Assembly: GCF_937616625.2 (NCBI RefSeq)
Contig: NC_065576.1
Span: 29,137,128 to 29,201,127 of the forward strand
DNA length: 64,000 nucleotides
Direction of reading: 5' to 3'
From: Mercurialis annua
Taxonomy: Eukaryota > Streptophyta > Magnoliopsida > Malpighiales > Euphorbiaceae
Shown one piece after another: positions 13,993 through 27,852 of the stretch (position 1 is the first letter of the stretch; every line of letters begins with the position of its first letter). The translations under genes and the position numbers were made by a program. A model generated the notes under the pieces. The model saw nothing but the letters and a program-made list of their open reading frames with translations. It was not told the origin of the DNA and made no database searches.

Positions 13993-14084
13993 AACGTTAC
14001 GAAACAAATCCAAACGTTTCACCTTTTTAGCAATTTAAGCCAAATGTTCACAAACATTACAAAAGAAATCCTAACGTTTAAAAC

Positions 14085-17000
14085 GTTATGAAACAAATCT
14101 AAACGTTTCCCATTTTTAGCAATTCAAGCCAAAGGTTTACAAACGTTACGAAAAAAATCCAAATGTTTCACCTTTTTAGCAATTTAAGCCAAAAGTTCAC
14201 AAACGTTACGAAATAAAACAAAATGTTTACAAAGGTTATGAAACAAAACCAAACGTTTCACCTTTATAGCGATTTAAGCCGAACGTTTACAAACATTACG
14301 AAACAAAACCAAACGTTTTACCTTTTAGCGATTTAAGTTGAACGCATACAAACGTTACAAAACAAATCCAAACGTTTACAAATGTTACGAAACAAAGCCA
14401 AACGTTTACAAATGCTGCGAAACAAATCCAAGCGTTTTACCTTTTTAGCAATTTAAGCCAAACATCTACAAACGTTACGAAACAAATTCAATCGTTTCAC
14501 CTTTTTAGCAATTTAAGCCAAAAGTTTACAAACGTTATGAAACAAAACCAAAAGTTAACAAATGTTATGAAAGAAAACCAAACGTTTCACCTTTTTAGCG
14601 ATTTAAGCCAAATGTTTACAAACATTACGGAACAAAAACAAACGTTTCACATTTTTAACGATTTATGCCGAACGTTTACAAACGTTACGAAACAAAACCA
14701 AGCGTTTCACCTTTTAAGCGATTTAAGCCAAACGTTTACAAACGTTCAAAACAAATCAAAACGTTTCACCTTTTTAGCGATTTAAGCCAAACGTTTACAA
14801 ACGTTACGAAACAAATCCAAACGTTTCACCTTCTTAGTGAATTAAGCCAAATGTTTTCAAAGGTTACGAAACAAATCCAAACATTTCACCTTTTTAACAA
14901 TTTAAGCCAAACGTTTAAAACTTTACAAAACAAATCCAAACGTTTTACATTTTTAGCGATTTAAGCCTACCGTTTACACATGTTACGAAACAAAACCAAA
15001 CGTTTCACCTTTTTAGCAATTTAAGCCAAACATTTACTAACGTTACAAAACAAATCCTAACGTTTAAAACGTTATGAAACAAATCTAAACGTTTCCCATT
15101 TTTAGCAATTCAAGCCAAACGTTTACAAACGTTACGAAAAAAATCCAAACGTTTCACCTTTTTAACAATTTAAGCCAAAAGTTCACAAACATTACGAAAT
15201 AAAACAAAGTGTTTACAAAGGTTATGAAACAAAACCAAACGTTTCACCTTTTTAGCAATTTAAGTCAAACATTTACAAAGGTTACAAAACAAATCCTAAC
15301 GTTTAAAACGTTATGAAACAAATCTAAACGTTTCCCATTTTTAGCAATTCAAGCCAAACGTTTACAAACGTTACGAAAAAAATCCAAACGTTTTACCTTT
15401 TTAACAGTTTAAGCCAAAAGTTCACAAACGTTACGAAATAAAACAAAATGTTTACAAAGGTTATGAAACAAAACCAAACGTTTCACTTTTTTAGCTATTT
15501 AAGCCGAACATTTACAAACATTACGAAACAAAACCAAACGTTTCACCTTTTAGCGATTTAAGCCGAACGCATACAAACGTTACAAATTAAATCCAAACGT
15601 TGACAAATGTTACGAAACAAAGCCAAATGTTTACAAATGTTGCGAAACAAATCCAAGCGTTTCACCTTTTTAGCAATTTAAGCCAAACGTCTACAAACGT
15701 TACGAAACAAATCCAATCGTTTCACCTTTTTAGCAATTTAAGCCAAAAGTTTACAAACTTTATGAAACAAAACCAAAAGTTAAGAAACGTTATGAAAGAA
15801 AACCAAACGTTTCACCTTTTTAGCGATTTAATCCAAATGTTTACAAACGTTACGGAACAAAAACAAACGTTTCACATTTTTTACGATTTATGCCGAACGT
15901 TTACAAACATTACGAAACAAAACCAAGAGTTTCACCTTTTAAGCGATTTAAGCCAAAAGTTTACAAACGTTACAAAACAAATCAAAACGTTTCACCTTTT
16001 TAGCGATTTAAGCCAAACGTTTACAAAGGTTACGAAACAAATCCAAACGTTTCACCTTCTTAGCGAATTAAGGCAAATGTTTTCAAAGGTTACGAAACAA
16101 ATCCAAACATTTCACCTTTTTAACAATTTAAGCCAAACGTTTAAAACTTTACAAAACAAATCCAAACGTTTTACATTTTTAGCGATTTAAGCCTACCGTT
16201 TACACATGTTACGAAACAAAACCAAACGTTTCACCTTTTTAGCAATTTAAGCCAAACATTTACAAACGTTACAAAACAAATCCTAACGTTTAAAACGTTA
16301 TGAAACAAATCTAAATGTTTCCCATTTTTAGCAATTCAAGCCAAACGTTTACAAACGTTACGAAAAAATTCAAACGTTTCACCTTTTTAGCAATTTAAGC
16401 CAAAAGTTCACAAACGTTACGAAATAAAACAAAATGTTTACAAAGGTTATGAAACAAAACCAAACCTTTCACCTTTTCAGCGATTTAAGCCGAACGTTTA
16501 CAAACATTACGAAACAAAACCAAACGTTTCACCTTTTAGCGATTTAAGCCGAACGCATGCAAATGTTACAAAACAAATCCAAACGTTGACAAATGTTACG
16601 AAACAAAGCCAAACGTTTACATATGCTGCGAAACAAATCCAAGCGTTTCACCTTTTTAGCAATTTAAGCCAAACGTTTACAAACGTTACGAAACAAATCC
16701 AATCGTTTCACCTTTTTCGCAATTTAAGCCAAAAGTTTACAAACGTTATGAAACAAAATCAAAAGTTAACAAACGTTATGAAAGAAAACCAAACATTTCA
16801 CCTTTTTAGCGATTTAAGCCAAATGTTTACAAACGTTAAGGAACAAAAACAAACGTTTCACATTTTTAACGATTTATGCCGAACGTTTACAAACGTTACG
16901 AAACAAAACCAAGCGTTTCACCTTTTTAGCAATTTAAGCCAAACGTTTACAAACGTTACAAAACAAATCAAAACGTTTCACCTATTTAGCGATTTAAGCC

Positions 17001-17282
17001 AAACGTTTACAAACGTTACGAAACAAATCCAAATGTTTCACCTTCTTAGCGAATTAAGCCAAATGTTTTCAAAGGTTACGAAACAAATCCAAACATTTCA
17101 CCTTGTTAACAATTTAAGCCAAACGTTTAAAACTTTACAAAACAAATCCAAACGTTTTACATTTTTAGCGATTTAAGCCTACCGTTTACACATGTTACGA
17201 AACAAAACCAAACGTTTCACCTTTTTAGCAATTTAAGCCAAACGTTTATAAATGTTACGAAACAAATCTAAATGTTTCACAT
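14085..17282 (+). repeat. 986-bp higher-order repeat of the satellite
   Basis: The variant string GTTATGAAACAAATCTAAA followed by a CCCATTTTTAGCAATTCAAGCC-type monomer recurs at 14085, 15071, 15310 and 16297, spacings of 986, 239 and 987 bp. The stretches 15600-16190 and 16586-17176 are near-identical over about 590 bp at an offset of 986. The unit is therefore about 16 monomers long, with a 239-bp (four-monomer) partial copy between two full units. This indicates recent local amplification by unequal exchange. Within each unit several monomers keep private variants, such as GGAACAAAAACAAACG, that recur only at the unit period. Confidence 0.85.
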
Positions 17283-20200
17283 TTTTAACGATTTAAGCCA
17301 AACGTTTGTAACATTTGTAAACGTTTACAAACTTTACAAAACAAATCCAAACGTAAAAAGGAGAAACAAAACCAAACGTTTACAAATGTTACAAAACTAA
17401 ACCAAACGTTTACAAACGTTACGAAACAAATCCAAACGTTTCACATTTTAAGCGATTTAAGCCAAACATTTACAAACGCTACCAAACAAATCCAAAAGTT
17501 ATATATTTTTAGTGATTGAAGCAGGACATTTATAAACGTTACGAAACATAGCCAAACGTTTAAAACGTTACGAAACAAATCCAAACGTTTCATCTTTTTA
17601 GTGATTTAAGCCTAACGTTTACAAACGTTATGAAACAAATCCAAATGTTTCACCTTTTTAGCGATTTAAGCCAAATATTTAAAAACGTTACGAAATAAAT
17701 CGAAACATTTAACATTTTTAGCGATTTAAGCCAAACGTACAAACTTTACGAAACAACGCCAAACGTTTACCAATGTTATGAAACAAATCAAGTGTTTCAC
17801 CTTTTTAGCAATTTAAGCCAAACGTTTACAAACGTTACGAAACAAATCCAAACGTTTCCCCTTTTTAGCGATTTATGCGGAACGTTTTATGAAACAAAAC
17901 CAAACGTTTCCCCTTTTTAGCGATTTAAGCCAAACGTTTACAAACTTTACGAAACAAATCCAAGCGTTTCACCTTTTTTGCGATTTAAGCCAAACTTTTA
18001 CAAACGTTACGAAAAAAATTCAAACGTTTCACCTTTTTAACTATTGAAGCCAAACGTTTACAAACATTATGAAACAAAACCAAATGATTAAAATGTTACG
18101 AAACAAATCCGAACGTTTCACTTTTTTAGCGATTTATGGCAATGTTTCCCCATTTTAGCGATTTAAGCCAAACATTTACAAACGTTACGAAACAAAACCA
18201 AGCGTTTCACCATTTTTGCGATTTAAGCCAAACGTTTACAAATGTTATGAAATAAATGCAAACGTTACGAAACAAAGCAAAACGTTTACAAAAGTCACGA
18301 AACAGATCCAAACGTTACGAAACAAAGCCAAATGTTTAAAAAATTTACAAAATAAATCCAAGCGTTTCACCTTTTTAGTAATTTAAACCAAATTTTTACA
18401 AACGTTACAAAACAAATCTAAAGGTTTCACCTTTTTAGCGATTTAAGCCAAACGTTTACAAAGGTAACGTAAAAAATCAAAACGTGTCACCTTATTACCA
18501 ATTTAAGCCAAACGTTTACAAAAACGCTACGAAACAAATCCACGCGTTTCACCTTTGTAGCAATTTAAGCTAAACGTTTACAAACGTTACGAAATAAATC
18601 TAAACGTTTCCCCATCTTAGCGATTAAAGCCAAACGTTTACAAACGTTAGGAAAGAAATCCAAACGTTTCACCTTTTTAGCGATTTAAGCCGAACGTTTA
18701 CAAAGGTTACGAAACAAAACCAAACGTTTCACCTTTTTAGCGATTTAAGCCGAACTTTTACAAAGGTTATGAAACAAAACCAAATGATTCACCTTTTTAG
18801 CGATTTAAACAAAACGTTTAAAACGTTAAGAAACAAAATGTTTACAAAGGTTACGAAACAAAACCAAACGTTTCACCTTTTTAGCGATTTAAGCCAAACG
18901 TTTACAAACATTACGAAACAAATCCAAATGTTTCACATTTTTTGCGATTTAAGCCAAACGTTTACAAACATTAAGAAACAAATCCAAGCATTTGACCCTT
19001 TTAGTGATTTAAGCAAACGGTTACAAACGTTACGGAACAAATCTAAACGTTTTACCTTTTTAGCGATATAATCCGAACATTTAGAAAGGTTACGAAACAA
19101 AACCAAACGTTTCACCTTTTCAGCGATTTAAGCCAAACGTTTAAAAATGTTACGAAACAAATCCAAACGTTTCCCCTTTTTAGCAATTTAAGCCAAACGT
19201 TTACAAACATTACAAAACAAATCCAAGCGTTTCCCCTTTTTAGCGATTTATGCCAAACGTTTACAAACGTTACGAAACAAATCCAAGCGTTTCATCCTTT
19301 TAGAAATTTAAGTCAAACGTTTAGAAACGTTAGGAAACAAATCCAAATGTGTCACCTTTTTAGCAATATAAGCCAAACGTTTACAAACCCTACGAAATAA
19401 ATCCAAGCGTTTCACCTTTTTAGCAATTTAAGCCAAACGTTTACAAACACTATGAACTAAATCCAAGCGTTTCACCTTTTTTGCAATTTAAGCCAAACGT
19501 TTACAAACGTTATGAAACAAATCCAAACGTTTCACCTTTTTAGTGATCTAAGCCAAACGTTTACAAATTTAATGAAACAAAACCAAGCGTTTCACCTTTT
19601 TAGCAATTTAAGCCAAATGTCTACAAACGTTATGAAACAAATCCAAGCGTTTCACCTTTTTAGCAATTTAAGCCAAACGTTTAGAAATGTTACAGAATTG
19701 TAGCGATTGAAGCAAAACGTTTACCAACGCTGCAAAACAAATCCAAGCGTTTCACCTTTTTAGCAATATAAGCCAAACGTATACAAACATTACGAAACAA
19801 AGCCATACGTTTAAAACGTTACGAAAAAAATTTAAACGTTTCACCGTTTTAGCGATATATGCTAAACGTTTACAAACGATACAAAACAAATCCAAAGGTT
19901 TCCCCATTTTTAGCGATTTAAGCCAAACATTTTCAAAGGTTACGAAATAAAAGCAAACATTTCCCCTTTTTAGCGATTTAAGCCAAAAGTTTACAAACGT
20001 TACGAAACAAATCCAAACATTTCACCTTTTTAGCGATTTAATCCAAACGTTTACAAACATTACGAAATAAATTCAAGCGTTTCACGTTTTAGCGATTTAA
20101 GCCAAAACGTTTACAAATGTTACGAAACAAAATCAAATGTTTCACATTTTTAGCGATTTAAGCGAAACGTTAACAAATGGTTCGAAATAAATCCAAACGT

Positions 20201-20962
20201 TTCGCATTATTAGCGATTTAAGCCAAATGTTTACAAACGCCACGAAACAAATCCAAACGTTTCACCATTTTAGTGAATGAAGCCAAACATTTACAAACGT
20301 TACGAAACAAAACCAAACGTTTAAAACGTTACGAAAAAATCCAAGCGTGTCACCTTTTTAGAGATTTTAGCTAAACGTTTACAAATGTTACGAAACAAAT
20401 CCAAACATTTCACCTTTTTAGCGATTTAAGCCAAACATTTACAAAGTTACGAAACAAATCCAATCGTTTCACATCTTTAGCGATTCAAGCTAAATGTTTA
20501 CAAACCCTACGAAACAAAGCCAAATGTTTACAAACGTAACGAAACAAATCCAAGCGTTCCACCTTTTTAGCAATTTAAGCCAAACGTTTACAAACGATAC
20601 GAAACAAATCCAAACGTATTACCTTTTTAGCAATTTAAGTCGAAAGTTTACAAAGGTTACGAAACAAAACCAAACGTTTAACCTTTTTAGCGATTTAAGC
20701 CAAACGTTTACAAACGCTACTAAAAAAATCCAAGCGTTTTACCTTTTTAGCGATTTAAGCCAAACGTTGACAAACGTTATGAAACAAATCTAAACGATTA
20801 AACTTTACGAAACCCTTTTTAGCAATTTAAGTCAAACGTTTACAAACGTTACGAAACAAATCCCAACGTTTCACCTTTTTAGCGATTGAATCCAAACGTT
20901 TACAAACGTTACGAAACAAAACCAAACGTTTAAAACATTACGAAACAAATCCAAACGTTTCA

Positions 20963-23900
20963 CTTTATTAAGTTAACTTTTCTCCATTTTAGTGATTTAA
21001 GCCAAACGTTTACAAACATCACGAAACAAATCCAAGCGTTTCACCTTTTTAGCGATTTAAGCCAAATGTTTACAAACGTTACGAAACAAATCCAAACGTT
21101 AAACATTTTTAGCAATTTAAGCCAAACGTTTACAAACGTTACGAAACAAGTCCAAACGTTTCACATTTTTAGTAATTTAAGGCAAACGTTTACAAACGTT
21201 ACGAAACAAATCCAAGTGTTTCACCTTTTTGGCAATTTAAGCCAAACGTTTACAAGCGTTACGAAACAAAACCAAACATTTTACCTTTTTAGCGATTTAA
21301 ACCAAACGTTTAAAACTTTACGAAAAAATCCACGCGTTTTACCTTTTTAGCAATTCAAGCCAAACGTTTACAAATATTACGAAACAAATCCAAATGTTTC
21401 CCCTTTTTAGAGATTTAAGACAAACGTTTACAAACTTTGCGAAACAAATCCAAACGTTTCCCCTTTTTAGCGATTTAAGCCAAACATTTACAAACGTTGC
21501 GAAACAAATCCAAGCGTTTCACCTTTTTGGAGATTTAAGCCAAAAGTTTACAAATGTTACGAAATAAATTTAAACGTTTAAAATGTTATGAAACCCTTTT
21601 TAGCAATTTAAGCCAAACGTTTACAAACGTTACGAAACAAATCCAAACGTTTCACCTTTTCATGCATTGAAGCCAAACGTTAACAAACGTTACGAAACAA
21701 AACAAAACGTTTAAAACGTTACGAAACAAATCCAAACGTTTCACTTTTTAGCGATTTAAACCACCGTTTCCCCATTTTAGCAATTTAAGCCAAACATTTT
21801 CAAACGTTACAAAACAAATCCAAGCGTTTCAGCTTTTTAGCGATTTAAGCCAAACGTTTACAAACGTTACAAAACAAATCCAAATGTTTCACCTTTTTAG
21901 TGATTTAAGCCAAACGTTTACAAACGTTACAAAACAAATCCAAATGTTTCACCTTTTTAGTGATTTAAGCCAAACGTTTACAAACATCACAAAACAAATC
22001 CAAACTTTTCACCTTTTTAGCGATTTAAACCAAATGTTTAAAACGTTACGAAACAAAATTTAACATTTCACCTTTTTAGCAATTTAAACCAAACGTTTAA
22101 AACGTTACGAAACAAATCCATGCGTTTTACTTTTTTAGCAATTTAAGCCAAACGTTTACAAACGTTGCGAAACAAATCCAAACGTTTCACCTTTTTAGAG
22201 ATTTAACCCAAACATTTACAAACGTTACAAAACAAATCCAAACGTTTCCCTTTTTAAGCTATTTAAGCGAAACTTTTACAAATGTTACGAAACAAATCCA
22301 AGTGTTTCACTTTTATAGCGATCTAAGCCAAATGTTTACAAAAGTTACGAAACAAATCTAAACGTTTAAAACGTTACGAAACCGTTTTTAGCGATATAAG
22401 CCGAACATTTAGAAAGGTTACGAAACAAAACCAAACGTTTCACCTTTTTAGCGATTTAAGCCAAACGTTTAAAAACGTTACGAAACAAATCCAAACGTTT
22501 CCCATTTTTAGCAATTTAAGCCAAACGTTTACAAACTTTACGAAACAAATCCAAGCGTTTCACCTTTTTAGCAATTTAAGCCAAACATTTACAAATGATA
22601 CAAAACAAATCCAAATATTTCACCTTTTTGGCGATTTAAGCCAAACGTTTTCAAAGGTTACGAAACAAATCCAAACTTGTCACCTTTTTAGCAATTTAAG
22701 CGAAACATTTACAAACACTACGAAACAAATCCAAGCATTTTACCTTTTTAGATACTCAAGCCAAACATTTAGACAAATTCAAACGTTTCGCCTTATTAGC
22801 AATTTAAGCCAAAAGTTTACAAACGTTACAAAAAAATCCAACGTTTCACCTTTTTTGTGATTTAATCCGAACGTTTACAAAGGTTACGAAACAAAGCCAG
22901 ACATTTCACCTTTTTAGCGATTCAAGCCTAACGTTTACAAACATTACGAAGCAAATCCAAATGTTTCCCATTTTTAGCCATTTAAGCCAAACGTTTACAA
23001 ACGTTACGAAACAAATCTAAACGTTTCACCTTTTTAGCGATTTAAGCCAAACGTTTACAAACATTACAAAACAAATCGAAACGTTTCACCTTTTTAGCGA
23101 CTTAAGATAAACGTTTACGAACGTTTCGAAACAAATCCAACCGTTTCACATTTTTAGCGATGTAAGCCAAACGTTTACAAACTCTACCAAAAAAAGGCAA
23201 ACGTTTACAAATGTTAAGAAACAAATCCAAGCGTTTCATCTTTTTAGCAATTTAAGCGAAACGTTACGAAATAAATCCAAACGTTTCACCTTTTTAGCGA
23301 TTTAAGCCAAACGTTTACAAACGTTAAGAAACAAATCAAAACGTTTCACCTTTTTAGTGATTTAAGCCGAACGTTTACAAAGGATATGAAACAAAACCAA
23401 ACGTTTTACCTTTTTAGCAATTTAAGACAAATATTTACAAACGGTATGAAACAAATCCAAACGTTTCGGGTTTTTAGCGATTTTAGCCAAACGTTTACAA
23501 ACATTACGAAACAAATCCAAGGGTTTCACCTTTTTAGTGATTTAAGCCAAACGTTTACAAAGGTTACGAAACAAATCCATACGTTTCCCCTTTTTACCGA
23601 TTTAAGCCAAATATTTAGAAATGTTACGAAACAAATCCAAACGTTTCCCCATTTTAGCGATTTACGCCTAACGTTTACAAACGTTACGAAACAAATCCAA
23701 ACATTTAAAACGTTACGAAACCCTTTTTATCAATTTAAGCCAAACGTTTACAAACATTTCGTAACAAATCCAAACATTTCACCTTTTTAGCAATTTAAGC
23801 CAGACCTTTACAAACGTTACGAAACAAAACCAAACGTTTCACCCTTTTATCGATTTAAGCCAAACGTTTACAAATTTTAGGAAACAAATCCAAATGTTTC

Positions 23901-26900
23901 ACCTTTTTAGCGATTTAAGCCAAAAGTTTACAAACGTTATGTAACAAATCCAAACGTTTAACATTTTTAAAAGTTTAAGCCAAACGTTTAAAAACCTTAC
24001 GAAACAAATCCAAACGTTTTACCTTTTTAGCAATTTAAGCCAAACGTTTACAAACGTTACGAAAAAATCCAAATGTTTCCCCATTTTAGCGATTTAAGCC
24101 AAACATTTACAAAAGTTACGAACCATCCAAACCTTTCCCCGTTTTAGCAATTTAGCCCAAACGTTTACAAACGGTACGAAACAAATCCAAACATTTGACC
24201 TTTTTAGTAAACCGAATGTTTACAAATGTTACGAAACAAAACCAAACGTTTCACGTTTTTAGCGATTTACACCAAATGTTTAAAACATTACGAAACAAAA
24301 CGATTAGAAAGGTTACGAAACAAAACCAAACGTTTCACCTTTTTAGCGATTTAAACCAAACGTTTAAAACGTTACGAAACAAAACGTTTACAAAGATTAC
24401 AAAACAAAACCAAACGTTTCGCCTTTTTAGCAATTTAAGCCAAACGTTTACAAACTTTACGAAAAATCCAAATGTTTCATCTTTTTAGCGATTTAAGCCA
24501 AACGTTTACAAACATTACGAAACAAATCCAAGCATTTCACCTTTCTAGCAATTTAAGCCAAACGTTTACAAATGCTAAGAAACAAATCTAAACGTTTCAC
24601 CTTTTTAGCGATTTAAGCCCAATGTTTACAGAGGGTACAAAACAAAACCAAACGTTTCACCTTTTTAGCGAATTAAGCCAAACGTTTACAAACTTTACGA
24701 AAGAAATCCAAACGTTTCACATTTATAGCGATTTAAGCCAAACGTTTACAAAAGCTACAAAACAAATCCAAACGTTTCCCCTTTTTAGCAATTGAAGCCA
24801 AACATTCACAAACATTACGAAATAAAGCCAAACGTTTAAAATGTTAAGAAAGAAATCCAAACGTTTCATCTTTTTAGCGAATTATGCCAAGCGTTTACAA
24901 ACGTTACGAAACAAATCCAAACGTTTCACCTTTTTAGCGATTTAAGCCAAATGTATACAAACGTTATGAAACAAATCCAACCGTTTCACATTTTTAGCGA
25001 TTTAAGCCAAACGTTTACAAACGTTACGAAATAAAGCCAAACATTTACAAACATTACGAAACAAATCCAAGCATTTCACCTTATTAGCTATTTAAGCCAA
25101 ACGTTTACAAACGTTACGAAACAAATCCAAACGTTTCACCTTTTTAGCGATTTAAGCAGAACGTTTACAAAGGTTACGAAACAAAACCAAACGTTTCTAA
25201 CTTTTTAGCGATTTAAGCCAAGCGTTTACAAACGTTGCGAAACAAATTCAAGCGTTTCACCTTTTTAGCGATTTAAGCCAAACGTTTACAAACGTTCCGA
25301 AACAAATCCAAACATTTCACGTTTTTAGCGATTGAAGCCAAACCTTTACAAACGGTCCGAAACAAAACCAAACGTTTTAAAAGTTACGAAACAAATCCAA
25401 ATGTTTCACCTTTTTAGCAATTTAAGCCAGAGTTTCCCCATTTTATCGATTTAAGACAAACATTTATAAACATTACGAAACAAATCCAACAGTTTCACCT
25501 TTTTAGAGATATAAGCTAAAATTTTATAAATGTTACGAAACAAATCCAAATGTATCACATTTTTAGCAATTTATGCCAAACGTTTACAAACATTACGAAA
25601 CAAAGCCAAACGTTTATAAACGATACGAAACAAATCCAAGTGTTTAACCTTTATAGCAATATAAGGCAAACGTTTACAAACTTCACAAAACAAATCCAAA
25701 CGTTTCACCTTTTTAGTGATTTAAGCCAAACGTTTACAACGGTTACGAAACAAATCCAAACGTGTCACCTTTTTAGCAATTTAAGCCAAACGTTTACAAA
25801 CGTTAGGAAAAAAATCCAAACGTTTCACCTTTTTAGCGATTTAAGCTAAATGTTTAGAAGTCTTACGAAATAAATCCAAATGTTTCACCTTTTTACCGAT
25901 TTAAGCATAACGTTTACAAAGGTTACGAAACAAAACCAAACGATTAACCTTTTTAGCGATTCAAACCAAACGTTTAAAACGTTCCGAAACAAAACATTTA
26001 CAAAGGTTACGAAACAAAACGAAATGTTTCCCCTTTTTAGAGATCTAAGCCAAATGTTTACAAACATTACGAAACAAATCCAAACGTTTCACCTTTTCAG
26101 CGATTTAAGCCAAGCGTTTACAAACATTACGAAAAAAATCCAAGTGTTTCACCTTTTTAGCAATTTAAGCCAAACGTTGACAAACGTTACGAAAAAAGTC
26201 AAACGTTTCACCTTTTTCGCGATTTAAGCCAAACGTTTACAAACGTCACGAAAAAAATCCAAACGTTTCACCTTTTTAGCGATTTAAGCCGAACGTTTAC
26301 AAAGGTTACGAAACAAAACCAAACGTTTCACCTTTTTAGTGATTTAAGCCAAAAGTTTACAAACGTTACGAAACAAATAAAAATGTTTCACCTAAACGTT
26401 TACAACCATTACGAAACTAATCCAAGCGTTTCACCTTTTTAGGGATGTAAGCCAAACGTTTACAAACGTTACAAAACAAATCCCAACGTTTCACCTTTTA
26501 AGCGATTTAAGCCAAACCTTTACAAACGTTACGAAACAAATCCAAACGTTTCCCCATTTTAGCGATTTAAGCCAAACATTTACAAACGTTACGAAACAAA
26601 TCCAAACGTTTAAAACGTTACAAAACCCTTTTTAGAAATTTAAGCCAAATTTACAAACGTTACTAATCAAATCCAAACCTTTTATCTTTTTAGCGATTTA
26701 AGCCAAACGTTTACAAACATTACAAAACAAATCAAAACGTTTCGCCTTTTTAGCGATTTAAGCAAAACGTTTACAAACGTTATGAAGCAAATTCAAACGT
26801 TTTGCCTTTTTATCAATTTAAACCAAACATTTACAAACGTTACGAAACAAATCCAAGCTTTTCACCTTTTTAGCAATAGCCCAACGTTTACAAACGTTAC

Positions 26901-27852
26901 GAAACAAATCCAACTGTTTCACCTTTTTAGCGATTTAAATCAAACGTTTATAAACGTTATGAAACAAATCAAAATGTTTCACCTTTTTAGCGACTTAAGC
27001 CATACGTTTACAAAGGTTATGAAACAAATCCAAACTTGTCACATTTTTAGCAATTTAAGCAAAAAATTTACAAACACTACGAAATAAATCCACGCGTTTT
27101 ACCTTTTTCGATACTCAAGCCAAATGTTTACAAACTTTATCAAACAAATTCAAACGTTTCCACTTTTTAGCGATTTAAGCCGATTGTTTACAAACATTAC
27201 GAAACAAATCCAAATGTTTCACCTTTTTTGTGATTTAATCCGAACGTTTACAAAGGTTACGAAACAAAACCAAACATTTCACCTTTTTAGCGATTTAAAC
27301 CAAACGTTTAAAACAAAACCAAACATTTCACCTTTTTAACGATTCAAGCCTAACGTTTCCAAACGTTACGAAACAATCCAATCGTTTCACCTTTTTAGCG
27401 ATTTATGCTAAACGTTTACAAACATTACGAAACAAATCCAAAAGTTTCCCATTTTTAGCAATTTAAGCCAAACGTTTACAAACGTTACGAAGCAAAACAA
27501 GACGTTTCACCGTTTTCGTGATTTATGCCAAGCGTTTACAAACGTTACGAAACAAATCCAAAGGTTTCACCTTTTTAGCGATTTAAGCCAAACATTTACA
27601 AAGGTTACGAAGCAAATCCAAACGTTTCACTTTTTTAGCGATTTAAGCCGAACGTTTACAAAGGTTACGAAATAAAACCAAACGTTTCACCTTTTTAGTG
27701 ATTTAAGCACAAAGTTTACAAACGTTACGAAACAAATCCAAATGTTTCACCTAAACGTTAACAAACATTACGAAACAAATCCAAGCGTTTCACCTTTTTA
27801 GCGATTTAAGCCAAATGTTTACAAACGTTTCAAACACTATGAAATAAATCCA
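20963..27852 (+). repeat. Large duplicated satellite segment, similar to 1-7450
   Basis: Diagnostic odd monomers occur in the same order in both regions: GTTAACTTTT at 9 and 20972; the TTTCGGGTTTTTAGCGATTTTAGCC monomer near 3108 and 23462; TTTCTAACTTTTTAGC near 4826 and 25194; the deleted monomer CACCTAAAC near 5964 and 26393; and CACCTAAAC again near 7350 and 27750. Offsets drift between about 20.36 and 20.96 kb because of small indels of monomers. This shows a higher-order duplication of roughly 7 kb, or a HOR with a ~20-kb period, followed by point and indel divergence. Confidence 0.8.

Larger units (their letters stand above)
13128..27852 (+). repeat. 60-bp satellite array, block II
   Basis: Same 60-bp satellite and same strand as block I, resuming in phase after the solo LTR. 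It contains a CACTA-like mini-element (13895-13992), a 986-bp higher-order unit (14085-17282), two inverted scraps of monomer (17303-17323 and 17352-17367), and a 6.9-kb segment (20963-27852) similar to the first ~7.5 kb of the window. It ends at 27852 in the text AAATCCAC, where the truncated Tekay-type element begins. Block III resumes with GCGTTTTACC, the expected continuation of the monomer. The open frames in this block are products of the 60-bp periodicity. Confidence 0.97.
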
